Shown piece by piece: positions 18,201 to 24,844 of a stretch of 64,000 nucleotides of DNA. How positions within the stretch are numbered: the first letter of the stretch is position 1; the number at the start of each line of letters is the position of its first letter. Source of the stretch: Xiheicaenibacterium sp046351325 (GTDB lineage: Bacteria; Myxococcota_A; Polyangia; Polyangiales; Polyangiaceae); NCBI GenBank assembly GCA_046351325.1, contig JAXLYR010000025.1, positions 45,916 through 109,915 of the forward strand, read 5' to 3'. A model generated the notes under the pieces. That model made no database searches and was not told the DNA's origin. It was given only the letters and a program-made list of their open reading frames with translations. Position numbers and translations under genes: made by a program.

Positions 18201-19230
18201 GTGCAACGGCGCCGGCAGCTGCGTCCGCACCTTCATGGTGCTCCGCGTGGGGGATGGCTCCGCAGCGCTCGGCTCGGGCGCGACCCCGTCGTTCATCGAG
18301 GAGCGCCTCTACGACGGTTCGCTCTTCGGAACCTCCAACAACCCGATCGCCCTCCCGACCACTACAAGCGGGGCCAATGCGCGTCTCACCAACGCCGGCT
18401 CCTCGACGAGCGAGGGCAACCTGACCCTGTCGCAGGACGGCCGCTACGTCGTGGTCGCTGGCTATGACGCCGCGGTCGGAACCGCGACCGTCGCCAGCAC
18501 GGCGACGGCCTCCGTCAATCGCATCATCGGTCGCGTCGACCGCAACTACACCATCGACACGAGCACGCGACTCACGACGGCGTTCACCGGGTCGAACATC
18601 CGCGGCGCGTGCTCCAGCAACGGCACGGACCTCTGGGCGAGCGGCACGAGCACGGCTGCCGTCGGCGGCATGTTCTACGCCGCGCTCGGCACGAGCGGCG
18701 GCACGCAGGTCCTCGCCGCACCGAACAACGCTCGCTTCTGCAATGTGTTCAACGGCCAGCTCTACGGCAGCGCGAGCTCGTCACCGTTCTTCAGCCTCTT
18801 CTCAGTCGGGGTAGGGCTGCCCACGACGACCGGGCAGACGGGCACGACGCTCTCTGGGTTGCCCAGTGCCTTGGGGCCGAGCGTCTACGGCTTCGTGATC
18901 CTCGACATCGACAACAACGGAGTCGTGGACACCCTGTATTTCGCCGACGATCGAACGGCGGCGACCGGCGGCATCTACAAGTACACCTCGACGGACGGCG
19001 TCACCTGGGCAGCGGGGACGCCTGCGGTGACCAACGTCGGCGCGACCAACGGAGCGCGCGGCCTCGCGGGCGTGTTCTTCGGCGGGTCGGTGACGCTGTT
19101 CGCCACGACGACGTCGAACACGATTGTAAGCGCAGTCGACCCGCTCACCGGCGCAGCGATGACCAAAACGACCCTCAACACCGCAGCGACCAACACGGCG
19201 TATCGAGGGATCGCGCCCGGCGTGCACTGA
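15223..19230 (+). CDS. Giant Cys-rich modular lipoprotein with C-terminal propeller-like domain
   Basis: 1335 residues. The start MTPRRLLAFGFFVSAAWLAAGC gives a lipobox (Cys ~22), so the protein is lipid-anchored. A Gly-rich tether (~35-80) precedes eleven Cys-rich modules: six long ones of ~95-105 residues (CPGTDxEC..RTC..HTCGxxFxPxG.., then VCDGAG, DLPVDxNxCT and GVPSxP) and five short ones of ~56 residues containing only the second half. The last ~330 residues (from ~1006) have no Cys pattern and look like a beta-propeller, with an Asp-rich DIDNNGVVDT loop. Probably a surface adhesion or scaffold protein. It is not a MYXO-CTERM protein. Confidence 0.8.
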   Translation: MTPRRLLAFGFFVSAAWLAAGCSLIAAPDPDLLEGGRGGAHQGGSNNGGGGAGGTGAVGGAGGSGGIAGGGGTGGGCTTADECPGTDSECAQRTCENGSCGMDFTIQGTPISNQIAGDCKKAVCDGDGAVESVDDDNDTEDDFNECTSDVCDAGTPSHPALPLDAPCGTGLHCDGAGACVGCNAPAQCSGTDDECKTRTCSNHTCGFSFTPDGTAVASQMAGDCLVDQCDGLGHVATVSDDLDLPVDNIDCTDDICTNGVPSNPDSSEGLSCNDNGGSLCDGSGSCVECTLPSHCTGVDNECQTPVCTANSCDLAFEAAGTPGVPPLTQTSGACKKEVCDGAGAGATVNDDTELPDDSNPCTNDVCTNGVPSHTNVGSGVSCGPGLVCDGAGACVGCNVPADCPGSDTSCRTRTCVAQVCGFAFQPNGSPGVPPLAQTSGACRADVCDGAGNAIIVNDNADLPADGIQCTADVCTIGVPSNPPEPSGFACSQSGTVCDGLGDCVACNTAADCPGTDNECQTRTCTNHTCGFNFQPSGSPGSPPLSQTSHDCKVRVCNGAGVPIVSNDGTDLPVDNNACTDDVCSSGVPSNPAFPSGTTCPGGLCDGSGLCVECNVASDCPGTDNGCQVRTCTNHTCGMNFQPNGSLGSPALSQTAADCQRNVCNGSGATISIADNADVPPADGNECTSDTCSNGSPYPPVALGTPTSSQTPADCLKNVCDGAGNVTTINDNADIHDDGNECTANLCTNGMMDHPPLAFGTPVAGQTGGDCQLRVCDGAGTITSVADNADTPPSDGNECTIDVCVSGVPYPPVASGTPTSVQVGQDCHQNVCNGSGSVVNAVDDADIPGPDGNECTLDGCTAGVPYPPIASGTPTTAQTPQDCQINVCNGSGGIISVADNTDIHDDGLECTANLCVGGVMDHPPLASGTPIASQTANDCKLNVCDGAGGTTTQTDNADLPVDDGNTCTSEACVAGVPSHPNKTIGSSCTTNGNACNGAGSCVRTFMVLRVGDGSAALGSGATPSFIEERLYDGSLFGTSNNPIALPTTTSGANARLTNAGSSTSEGNLTLSQDGRYVVVAGYDAAVGTATVASTATASVNRIIGRVDRNYTIDTSTRLTTAFTGSNIRGACSSNGTDLWASGTSTAAVGGMFYAALGTSGGTQVLAAPNNARFCNVFNGQLYGSASSSPFFSLFSVGVGLPTTTGQTGTTLSGLPSALGPSVYGFVILDIDNNGVVDTLYFADDRTAATGGIYKYTSTDGVTWAAGTPAVTNVGATNGARGLAGVFFGGSVTLFATTTSNTIVSAVDPLTGAAMTKTTLNTAATNTAYRGIAPGVH
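15466..18240 (+). repeat. Coding tandem repeats: six long and five short Cys-rich modules
   Basis: Repeat units of ~300 bp (six) and ~168 bp (five) encode the modules of the large lipoprotein. Recurrent DNA strings include GACAACGCCGA, GGCAACGAGTGCAC and AACGTCTGCAACGGCTCG. The short units are the second half of a long unit, so the array probably grew by unequal duplication inside the gene. Confidence 0.85.
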
Positions 19231-19237
19231 GCGGTCA

Positions 19238-19269
19238 CACGCCCCCTCGTCGAGCGATGAGGGGGCGTG
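19238..19269 (+). terminator. Perfect 11-bp stem overlapping the next start codon
   Basis: CACGCCCCCTC (19238-19248) pairs with GAGGGGGCGTG (19259-19269) across a 10-nt loop, 8 bp after the stop of the large lipoprotein gene. There is no T-tract. The 3' arm contains both a Shine-Dalgarno-like GAGGGGG and the GTG start proposed for the next gene, so the hairpin may act as a terminator, a translational lock, or both. Confidence 0.6.
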
Positions 19270-19641
19270 GCCAGCGCCGACGTTCCCAATTTCCAGTTCG
19301 AGCCATGCACGCCCAGAGTGCAGGCTGTCTCCGGCGCGGAGTGCGTCGCCTGCCAACCGGGCCAGATGCACCTCCGGCCCGACGAGCCGCCGGACGCGAC
19401 GTGCGCCGACCTCGGGGAAAAACAGCACCGCCACCTGCGCTGCTTCACCACGGGCCGGTCCTCACTCGAGGTCTGGTGCGACGGCCCACCGCGCTCGCCA
19501 GTCGACGCGGTCGAGTATGCGGGCCCGCTCCGCTACTCCTTCGGCGTGGTCTTCGCCACCGTCCTCGCGCTCATGTTCGGCGGGATCGCCGCGTGGCTTT
19601 GGCTGCAGGGGTACATCGCCCGCTCGCACGACGACGATTGA
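19267..19641 (+). CDS. Small single-pass membrane protein with Cys-rich N-terminal region
   Basis: 124 residues from the GTG at 19267; a TGA closes the frame just upstream, so this is the earliest start. The N-terminal ~80 residues contain six Cys (CTPRVQ, ECVACQPGQ, ATCADL, LRCFTT, VWCDG) and no signal peptide. One strong helix follows (YSFGVVFATVLALMFGGIAAWLWL, ~90-112), then a short Arg/Asp tail. Orientation is unclear. I do not recognise a family. The start codon sits in a strong hairpin. Codon use is like its neighbours, which supports a real gene. Confidence 0.5.
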   Translation: MASADVPNFQFEPCTPRVQAVSGAECVACQPGQMHLRPDEPPDATCADLGEKQHRHLRCFTTGRSSLEVWCDGPPRSPVDAVEYAGPLRYSFGVVFATVLALMFGGIAAWLWLQGYIARSHDDD

Positions 19642-19669
19642 TGCCTTGGCTTACAGTATGGTCAGCGAT

Positions 19670-20893
19670 TCAGAGCGCCCCGTGGGGAGCGGCGCCGTCG
19701 AGGATCGACCGCTGCTGAGCCTCGGAGAACGGCGGGGCGAGGAGCGCCGCGTCCGACTGCCTGGAGCGAAAGAGCTCGCAGATGTAGCGCATGCGCTCGG
19801 GGAGGAACGACCAGTCCGTCACGCCCTGATCGCTCGTGTGTGTGTCGGCCGCGTCGAGCGCCGCGAGCGCGGCCGCGAGCTCGCTGTTCTCGATGGTGCG
19901 CAAATAGGCCGAATAGCGAGGTTGCCCCGGTTGAGGCTTCAGGCCCTGCCCCATTCGCAGGTCGCCGGTCGGTAAGTGCAAGACCATCATCTCGGCGGTC
20001 GCGAGCTCGCGCCAGGCGAGCGCTGCGCTCTCGCCCATTCGCTTCAGCGCCGGCTCGAGCGTCGACGCGATCAGGCTCGGCAAATTGCCAATCAGGAGCG
20101 ACCGCAGGAGCCGCCGAACCGGCGCGTCGAGTGACCCCTTGATATAGGGTTGGAGCCGCGTCTGCTCGTGGAGTCCGACGCGCAGATTACCCAATAGGAC
20201 GAGCTCCGCGCGGGCGTCGGGGTCGTCGGTCAGGATCGACTGGTGATAGGCAGCCAGCGCCTCGCGGAGCAGGGTCTGACCACCTACAGCGCTGTCACCT
20301 ACCTTGAGCGGTGACTGCACCTCGAGGAGGTGCTCGTCCGTCGGGCGAGTGACGCCCGAATAGACCCGGAGCACGCGAGAGAACATCGGCGCGACCTCCG
20401 CGTAGACGAGCAAATTCCCACGCGCGATGAGCTTGCTCACCTCCTCCAGGATGCGCTCCGGCAAGCCGAGGAGGCTCACGTGGGAGCTCGGGGGCGCGAA
20501 CAGCGCGAGGCTCTCGGGCGGCAACGAGGAGGCTGCGCCGAGCTCGACGTCGCCCACCCCGAGCAGGCGCGCGACGAGCGACGGACAGGCCTCTTTGCGA
20601 ATGAAGCGCCCGGCGGTCTTCGACGCCCAAGTCGCGAACGTGCACCAGTTCATTTGGGGCGCCGCTCGACTGCCGCGCTCCCGCCCGAGCAGCTCGCTGA
20701 GCTGGCTCGAGAGTTCGAAGTAGGACTGGGTGATGAGCAGATTGCGGAGGACGGGGTGCTCGTCGAGCGCGACGACGACCTCGGGGCGTTCGACCAAATC
20801 CGCTCGAGTGAGCGCCAGGCTCGCCCGCGGGCGGCGAGCGGGTGCACTCCAATCGAGCGCTAGTCGGGACTTGCCCGGTCGACCTTTGAACAT
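19670..20893 (-). CDS. Conserved hypothetical protein, ~400 residues
   Basis: 407 residues, mostly helical, without signal peptide or membrane segments. Features visible are NWCTFATWASKTAGRFIRKE near residue 85, a hydrophobic region GNLLVYAEVAPMFSRVL near 170, and a C-terminal region with RMRYICELFRSRQSD. I have the impression of uncharacterised actinobacterial and myxobacterial proteins with the same WCTFATWASK-type segment, but cannot assign a function. It contains a copy of the ACAGCGCTGTCA palindrome and is divergent from the kinase gene (104 bp). Confidence 0.7.
   Translation of the reverse strand: MFKGRPGKSRLALDWSAPARRPRASLALTRADLVERPEVVVALDEHPVLRNLLITQSYFELSSQLSELLGRERGSRAAPQMNWCTFATWASKTAGRFIRKEACPSLVARLLGVGDVELGAASSLPPESLALFAPPSSHVSLLGLPERILEEVSKLIARGNLLVYAEVAPMFSRVLRVYSGVTRPTDEHLLEVQSPLKVGDSAVGGQTLLREALAAYHQSILTDDPDARAELVLLGNLRVGLHEQTRLQPYIKGSLDAPVRRLLRSLLIGNLPSLIASTLEPALKRMGESAALAWRELATAEMMVLHLPTGDLRMGQGLKPQPGQPRYSAYLRTIENSELAAALAALDAADTHTSDQGVTDWSFLPERMRYICELFRSRQSDAALLAPPFSEAQQRSILDGAAPHGAL
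20284..20297. repeat. Copy 2 of the ACAGCGCTGTCA palindromic element
   Basis: CTACAGCGCTGTCA lies inside the coding region of the ~400-residue hypothetical protein. Confidence 0.7.
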
Positions 20894-20997
20894 AGGCGTT
20901 CAGAAGAACCCATATCACTCCTCGCGAGGGACCGTCCGGCGTGATCCACGCATCGGGGTTGACCAGACGACGGGGTCGATGGTCCCTTTGGGTGGGG

Positions 20998-22566
20998 ATG
21001 GAACCGCGCGGCACCGAAACTGATGCGCGGGGCGCGATCATCGCGGGCAAGTACAAGCTGCTCGAGCTCATCGGCAGCGGCTCGATGGGCGTCGTCTGGC
21101 GCGCCGAGCACCTCGGTCTCGGCGCACCCGTCGCGCTGAAGCTCATCCACAAGAGCCCGATGGGCAACGCTCAAGCGGGCGAGCTCAATCGGCGCTTCGC
21201 ACGCGAGGCTCGCGCCGCCGCCGCCGTCCGCGGGCCGCACGTCGCACAGATCCTCGACCACGGCGTCGACGAGACAGGGCGGCCTTACATCGCGCTCGAG
21301 CTCCTCAAAGGCGACACGCTCGACATCCACCTCGCGCGCGTCGGCCGACTCTCGCTCGCGGACACGAAGCGATTCGTCACGCACGTCGCTCGCGCGCTCA
21401 GCCGCGCGCAGGAGGTCGGCTACATCCACCGCGACCTCAAGCCCTCAAACGTCTTCATCGTCCTCGACGAGGGCGAACCGCTCGCGAAGGTCCTCGACTT
21501 CGGCCTCGCGAAGGCCTTCGCCGGAGAGGTCTCCGAGGAGTCCGCGCTGACGGAGGTCGGGCAGATCCTCGGCACTCCGACCTTCATGAGCCCCGAGCAA
21601 ATTCAGGGCAAGAAGCTCGATCACCGCTCGGATCTCTGGTCGCTCGCGATCATCACTTACCTTTGTGTATGTGGAGAGCTCCCGTTCGAGGGCGACAACG
21701 TCCTCGAGGTGATGATGGCCATCCTCAACGAGCCGCCGCGCAGGCCCTCGATGTTCGATCCGTCGCTCGCGCCGGCCTTCGACGCGTGGTTCAACAAGGC
21801 CGTCTGCAAAGACCCGAACGAGCGATTCCAGTCGGCGCGCGAGCTCGCGGACGCGCTCGCCGCGGTCGAGTGCGCCGAGGTCCCCGATCTCCCGCTCATT
21901 GGCTCCTACGGCAAGCCGCGCGTCTTTCCCTCTGAGATGGAGCTCGACGTCACGATGGTCTCGAGCGACGCCGACCTGCCGCGCCCGCCCGAGAAGGTCC
22001 CGTCGATCTCGGTCGTAGCGGGGCCACCTCGGCCGATCGCGATCCCGAAGCTCTACGACTCGAGCATCGACCTCGACGAGCTCACCGAGTTCTGGCAGAC
22101 GCGGGCGCACTCGCCGAACAGCGCCGAGGCGCGCAAACCCACGGTCGCGATGGGGGATCGACTCACCATCCGCGATCGCGGCGAGGAGATCGGCCCGCTC
22201 CTCACCCTCGAGATGATCCAGGGGCTGCGCAGCGGGCACCTCGGGCGCGACGTGATGGTGCGTCCGCACGGCTCTGCGGTCTGGCACGCGCTCGATGGGC
22301 TCGCCGTGCGCACCCACGACGGGCGCGTGCTCGACCTCGCCGAGCTCTCGGCGCCGACCTCGGAGGGTGCGCCCCCGATCCGTCTCGCAGCAGCGCCGAT
22401 CGTGCCTGCGCCGAGCTCGCCGCCGCTCCCTCCTGCAGCGGCGCCGACGGCGCGGCCCATCACCGCAGAGAGCAAACACGGCGCGAGTCCGTGGCTCCTC
22501 ATCTCGCTCGCGCTCATCATCGTGTGCAGCACGACAGCGGCCATCGTGCTGCTCGTACGCCGCTGA
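20998..22566 (+). CDS. Eukaryote-like Ser/Thr protein kinase with C-terminal GYF_2-like module and membrane anchor
   Basis: 522 residues from the ATG at 20998 (a GTG at 20941 is possible). The kinase domain (~15-290) is complete: glycine loop LIGSGSMGVVW, VALKLI, catalytic HRDLKPSN near 144, DFGLAKAF, and MSPEQI. A ~100-residue linker is followed by a segment near 385-440 (RDRGEEIGPLLTLEMIQG, then VMVRPHGSAVWHAL) that resembles the GYF_2/DUF4339 module seen in other myxobacterial proteins. A single C-terminal helix (LLISLALIIVCSTTAAIVLL) leaves almost nothing outside, so this is a tail-anchored kinase with a cytoplasmic sensor. Targets are unknown. Confidence 0.92.
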   Translation: MEPRGTETDARGAIIAGKYKLLELIGSGSMGVVWRAEHLGLGAPVALKLIHKSPMGNAQAGELNRRFAREARAAAAVRGPHVAQILDHGVDETGRPYIALELLKGDTLDIHLARVGRLSLADTKRFVTHVARALSRAQEVGYIHRDLKPSNVFIVLDEGEPLAKVLDFGLAKAFAGEVSEESALTEVGQILGTPTFMSPEQIQGKKLDHRSDLWSLAIITYLCVCGELPFEGDNVLEVMMAILNEPPRRPSMFDPSLAPAFDAWFNKAVCKDPNERFQSARELADALAAVECAEVPDLPLIGSYGKPRVFPSEMELDVTMVSSDADLPRPPEKVPSISVVAGPPRPIAIPKLYDSSIDLDELTEFWQTRAHSPNSAEARKPTVAMGDRLTIRDRGEEIGPLLTLEMIQGLRSGHLGRDVMVRPHGSAVWHALDGLAVRTHDGRVLDLAELSAPTSEGAPPIRLAAAPIVPAPSSPPLPPAAAPTARPITAESKHGASPWLLISLALIIVCSTTAAIVLLVRR

Positions 22567-22597
22567 TCAGCCACGGCCGCCCCCCAGCGAACCGCCG

Positions 22598-23017
22598 TCA
22601 ATCGCAGTAGTGATAGCGAACGCCCCGCGAGCAGCCGACTGCTTTGCAGTTGCTCTTCGAGTGGCTGGCTTCCGATTGCTTCCTCATCTTCTCCAGGTCG
22701 TCACCGTTCTTGTGGAACAAGCATTTGTCCTCGGGTTCGATGTCGCCGCAGCAGCCGCAGCCGCACTCGATGAACTCGGGCTGGCTTGCTGATTTGGCTG
22801 TGCTGGCCGCGGGGGTCGCCGACGCAGAGCTGCGCGTCGCGGGGGCGCTGGACGCAGAGCTCGACGCAGTCGCCGTCGACTGCGCTGACGCGCTCGGCGC
22901 AGGCGAAGCGGTCTCGCTGCTCGCTGGCTCCGAAGACGTCTGCGTGCTGGCTGGAGTCTTCGAGCTGCTGCACGCAAAGAGCCCAATACAAAAGCCCAGG
23001 AGAAGGATTCGGCGCAT
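22598..23017 (-). CDS. Lipoprotein with Ser/Ala linker and small Cys-rich domain
   Basis: 139 residues from the ATG at 23017. The lipobox lies in LLLGFCIGLFACSSS (Cys ~16). A ~65-residue Ser/Ala/Thr linker follows, then a compact Cys-rich domain of ~60 residues (ECGCGCCGDIEPEDKC, then NCKAVGCSRG and a C-terminal YHYCD). The eight Cys of that domain suggest disulfides or metal binding. No family recognised. It is convergent with the kinase gene (31 bp). The low-complexity linker probably spans periplasm or cell surface. Confidence 0.65.
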   Translation of the reverse strand: MRRILLLGFCIGLFACSSSKTPASTQTSSEPASSETASPAPSASAQSTATASSSASSAPATRSSASATPAASTAKSASQPEFIECGCGCCGDIEPEDKCLFHKNGDDLEKMRKQSEASHSKSNCKAVGCSRGVRYHYCD

Positions 23018-23071
23018 GAGGGCGCCAATCCTTTCCCAAGACAATCCGCGCCGCAAGCGCTGCTCCCGCGC

Positions 23072-23085
23072 TGACAGCGCTGTCA
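23072..23085. repeat. Copy 3 of the palindromic element, perfect 14-bp TGACAGCGCTGTCA
   Basis: A perfect 14-bp palindrome in the 120-bp gap between the Cys-rich lipoprotein gene (start 23017) and the end of the biotin carboxylase gene (23138). A nearby direct repeat, GGCCAGTAGTTGGCCAGTAGT (two GGCCAGTAGT units, 23111-23130), sits in the same gap. Confidence 0.7.
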
Positions 23086-23137
23086 CCCACTAGGCCCTAT
23101 CGAATGGATTGGCCAGTAGTTGGCCAGTAGTCGGCAA

Positions 23138-24544
23138 TCAGCCGGCTGCCGCCTTCAGCGTCTTGGCGAAGCGCTCTGCGGTGCTCGTGTCGTAGGTGCC
23201 CGCCGCGACGTCGGCGTCTCTCAGCAGCTTACCCAGGTAATCGAGGTTCGTAGCTGCGGGCCCCGCAGGTCCGACGAGCTCGAGCTGCGTCGCGCCGAGC
23301 GCGGCCACGAGGCGCGTGATCGCAGCCTCGCGCGTGGGCCCATGGGCGACGACCTTCGCGATCATCGGATCGTAGTAGGGAGTGACCTCCGAACCTTGCT
23401 CGACGCCAGTCTCGATCCGGAGATCGCTGGAGCTCGTCGGCCACTCGAGGACAGCGAGCTTGCCGGGCTGAGGCGCGAACATCTTGAGGGGGTTTTCGGC
23501 GTAGACGCGCGCCTCGATCGACGCGCCCTGTCGCTTCGGAGCGAGGACCTCGGGGGCGAGGTGCTCACCCGACGCGACGCGGAGCTGCTGCTCGACGAGA
23601 TCGATGCCCGTCACCATCTCGGTCACGCAGTGCTCGACCTGCAGCCGCGCGTTCACCTCGAGGAAGAAGAGCTCTCCCTCGGGGCTCGCGACGAACTCGA
23701 CGGTGCCCGCGCCCGTGTACCCGACGCGCTTGACGATCGCGAGCGCGGAGTCGAGGAGGGCGCGGCGACGAGCCTCGCCTGCTTCACCTTGGAAGAACGG
23801 CGCCGGAGAGGGCGACTCCTCGATGATCTTCTGATGTCGTCGCTGCAAGCTGCACTCGCGCTCACCGAGCGCGACGCCCGCGCCGTGGCTGTCGCAGAGG
23901 ACCTGAACCTCGATGTGCTTCGGCGAGCGGACGTAGCGCTCCATGTAGACGCGCGCGTCGCCGAACGCGCTCTTGCCGCGATCGGAGCAGGCCTGCGCCG
24001 CGCGGACGAGCTTGCTCGGATCCTCGACGATTTGCATGCCGATCCCGCCGCCGCCGCCCGCGGCCTTCACGAGCAGCGGATAGCCGATTCGCTCGGCTTG
24101 TGCGGTGAGCGCGTCGGCGTCACCGACCTCGATCGGGCCCTCGGTCCCCGGCGGGGGCGACGCGCCAGCCTCACGCGCGACGCGGCGAGCTTGGATTTTG
24201 TCGCCGAAGGCCTCGAGCGCGGCGACGGGCGGCCCGATGAACACGAGGCCTGCGTCGGCGACGGCGCGCGCGAACGCAGCCTTCTCGCTGAGGAGGCCGT
24301 AGCCCGGATGAATGGCCTCGGCGTGGGTGTCGAGGGCCGCGCGCACGACGGCGGCAATATCCAAATAGCTGTCTTTGACTGGGGGCGGACCAATCCGAAC
24401 GGCCGTGGTCGCGGCGCGCACGTGGGGCGCGTTCGCGTCTGCATCGGAGTAGACGGCGACCGTCTCGATGCCGAGGCGCGCGCAGGTTCGTTGGATCCGA
24501 CAGGCGATCTCGCCGCGATTGGCGATCAGGATGCGACGGAACAT
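23138..24544 (-). CDS. accC: Biotin carboxylase (AccC-like)
   Basis: 468 residues starting MFRRILIANRGEIACRI, the standard AccC start. The ATP-grasp glycine loop is AAGGGGGIGM, followed by YMERYVRSPKHIEVQVL and the catalytic/metal region EVNARLQVEHCVTEMVTG. The C-terminal biotin-carboxylase domain is present (GASIEARVYAEN). There is no biotinyl (BCCP) domain, so a partner carrying biotin must be encoded elsewhere. It carboxylates biotin with bicarbonate and ATP, for acetyl-, propionyl- or methylcrotonyl-CoA carboxylase. The gene is divergent from the HMG-CoA reductase fusion, and the shared ~300-bp region may co-regulate acyl-CoA supply with the terpenoid pathway (inference). Confidence 0.93.
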   Translation of the reverse strand: MFRRILIANRGEIACRIQRTCARLGIETVAVYSDADANAPHVRAATTAVRIGPPPVKDSYLDIAAVVRAALDTHAEAIHPGYGLLSEKAAFARAVADAGLVFIGPPVAALEAFGDKIQARRVAREAGASPPPGTEGPIEVGDADALTAQAERIGYPLLVKAAGGGGGIGMQIVEDPSKLVRAAQACSDRGKSAFGDARVYMERYVRSPKHIEVQVLCDSHGAGVALGERECSLQRRHQKIIEESPSPAPFFQGEAGEARRRALLDSALAIVKRVGYTGAGTVEFVASPEGELFFLEVNARLQVEHCVTEMVTGIDLVEQQLRVASGEHLAPEVLAPKRQGASIEARVYAENPLKMFAPQPGKLAVLEWPTSSSDLRIETGVEQGSEVTPYYDPMIAKVVAHGPTREAAITRLVAALGATQLELVGPAGPAATNLDYLGKLLRDADVAAGTYDTSTAERFAKTLKAAAG

Positions 24545-24844
24545 GGCGGACCGGTAGGGCGGCCTCATCACTGCCGCAAGTCCCATATCCCGTAGGCGCG
24601 TTACCGGCGTTGCGCGATCCGCATCGGCGCGGTGCGTGCAATGAGGAACTCCGATGATCGTACGAAGTGCGAAATCGGGTTCGCAGGCTCGTAGCAAACC
24701 GAGCACTGAATCCCACTCAATCGAAGCTTGGTTGTTTTTCCGGTTCGGGGTAATGACCGCGAAGGCCCGTGGATCCAAGCGCTCGCCTGTGCGTGCCGGA
24801 CTCCCTGGCTCGATGTTTGGACTCTGTCGGGGGCGAGCCTTTCC
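24545..24844. other. Divergent intergenic region, about 300 bp
   Basis: This lies between the biotin carboxylase and the fused HMG-CoA reductase gene. It holds a relatively A/T-rich patch (about 24640-24760) that includes a candidate promoter described separately. I saw no convincing small ORF, tRNA or strong hairpin. Confidence 0.6.
24728..24756 (+). promoter_or_regulatory. Candidate sigma70-type promoter of the sterol-type operon
   Basis: TTGGTT (24728-24733), a 17-bp spacer and TAATGA (24751-24756) would place transcription start near 24763, about 80 nt before the ATG of the fused HMG-CoA reductase. Spacing is ideal, but the hexamers match only partly, so this is a suggestion. Confidence 0.35.

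Noticed and set aside
15466..18240. Possible CRISPR array or non-coding satellite
   Set aside because: The repeats are in frame, differ in sequence and encode a regular Cys pattern; there are no uniform repeats with unique spacers.
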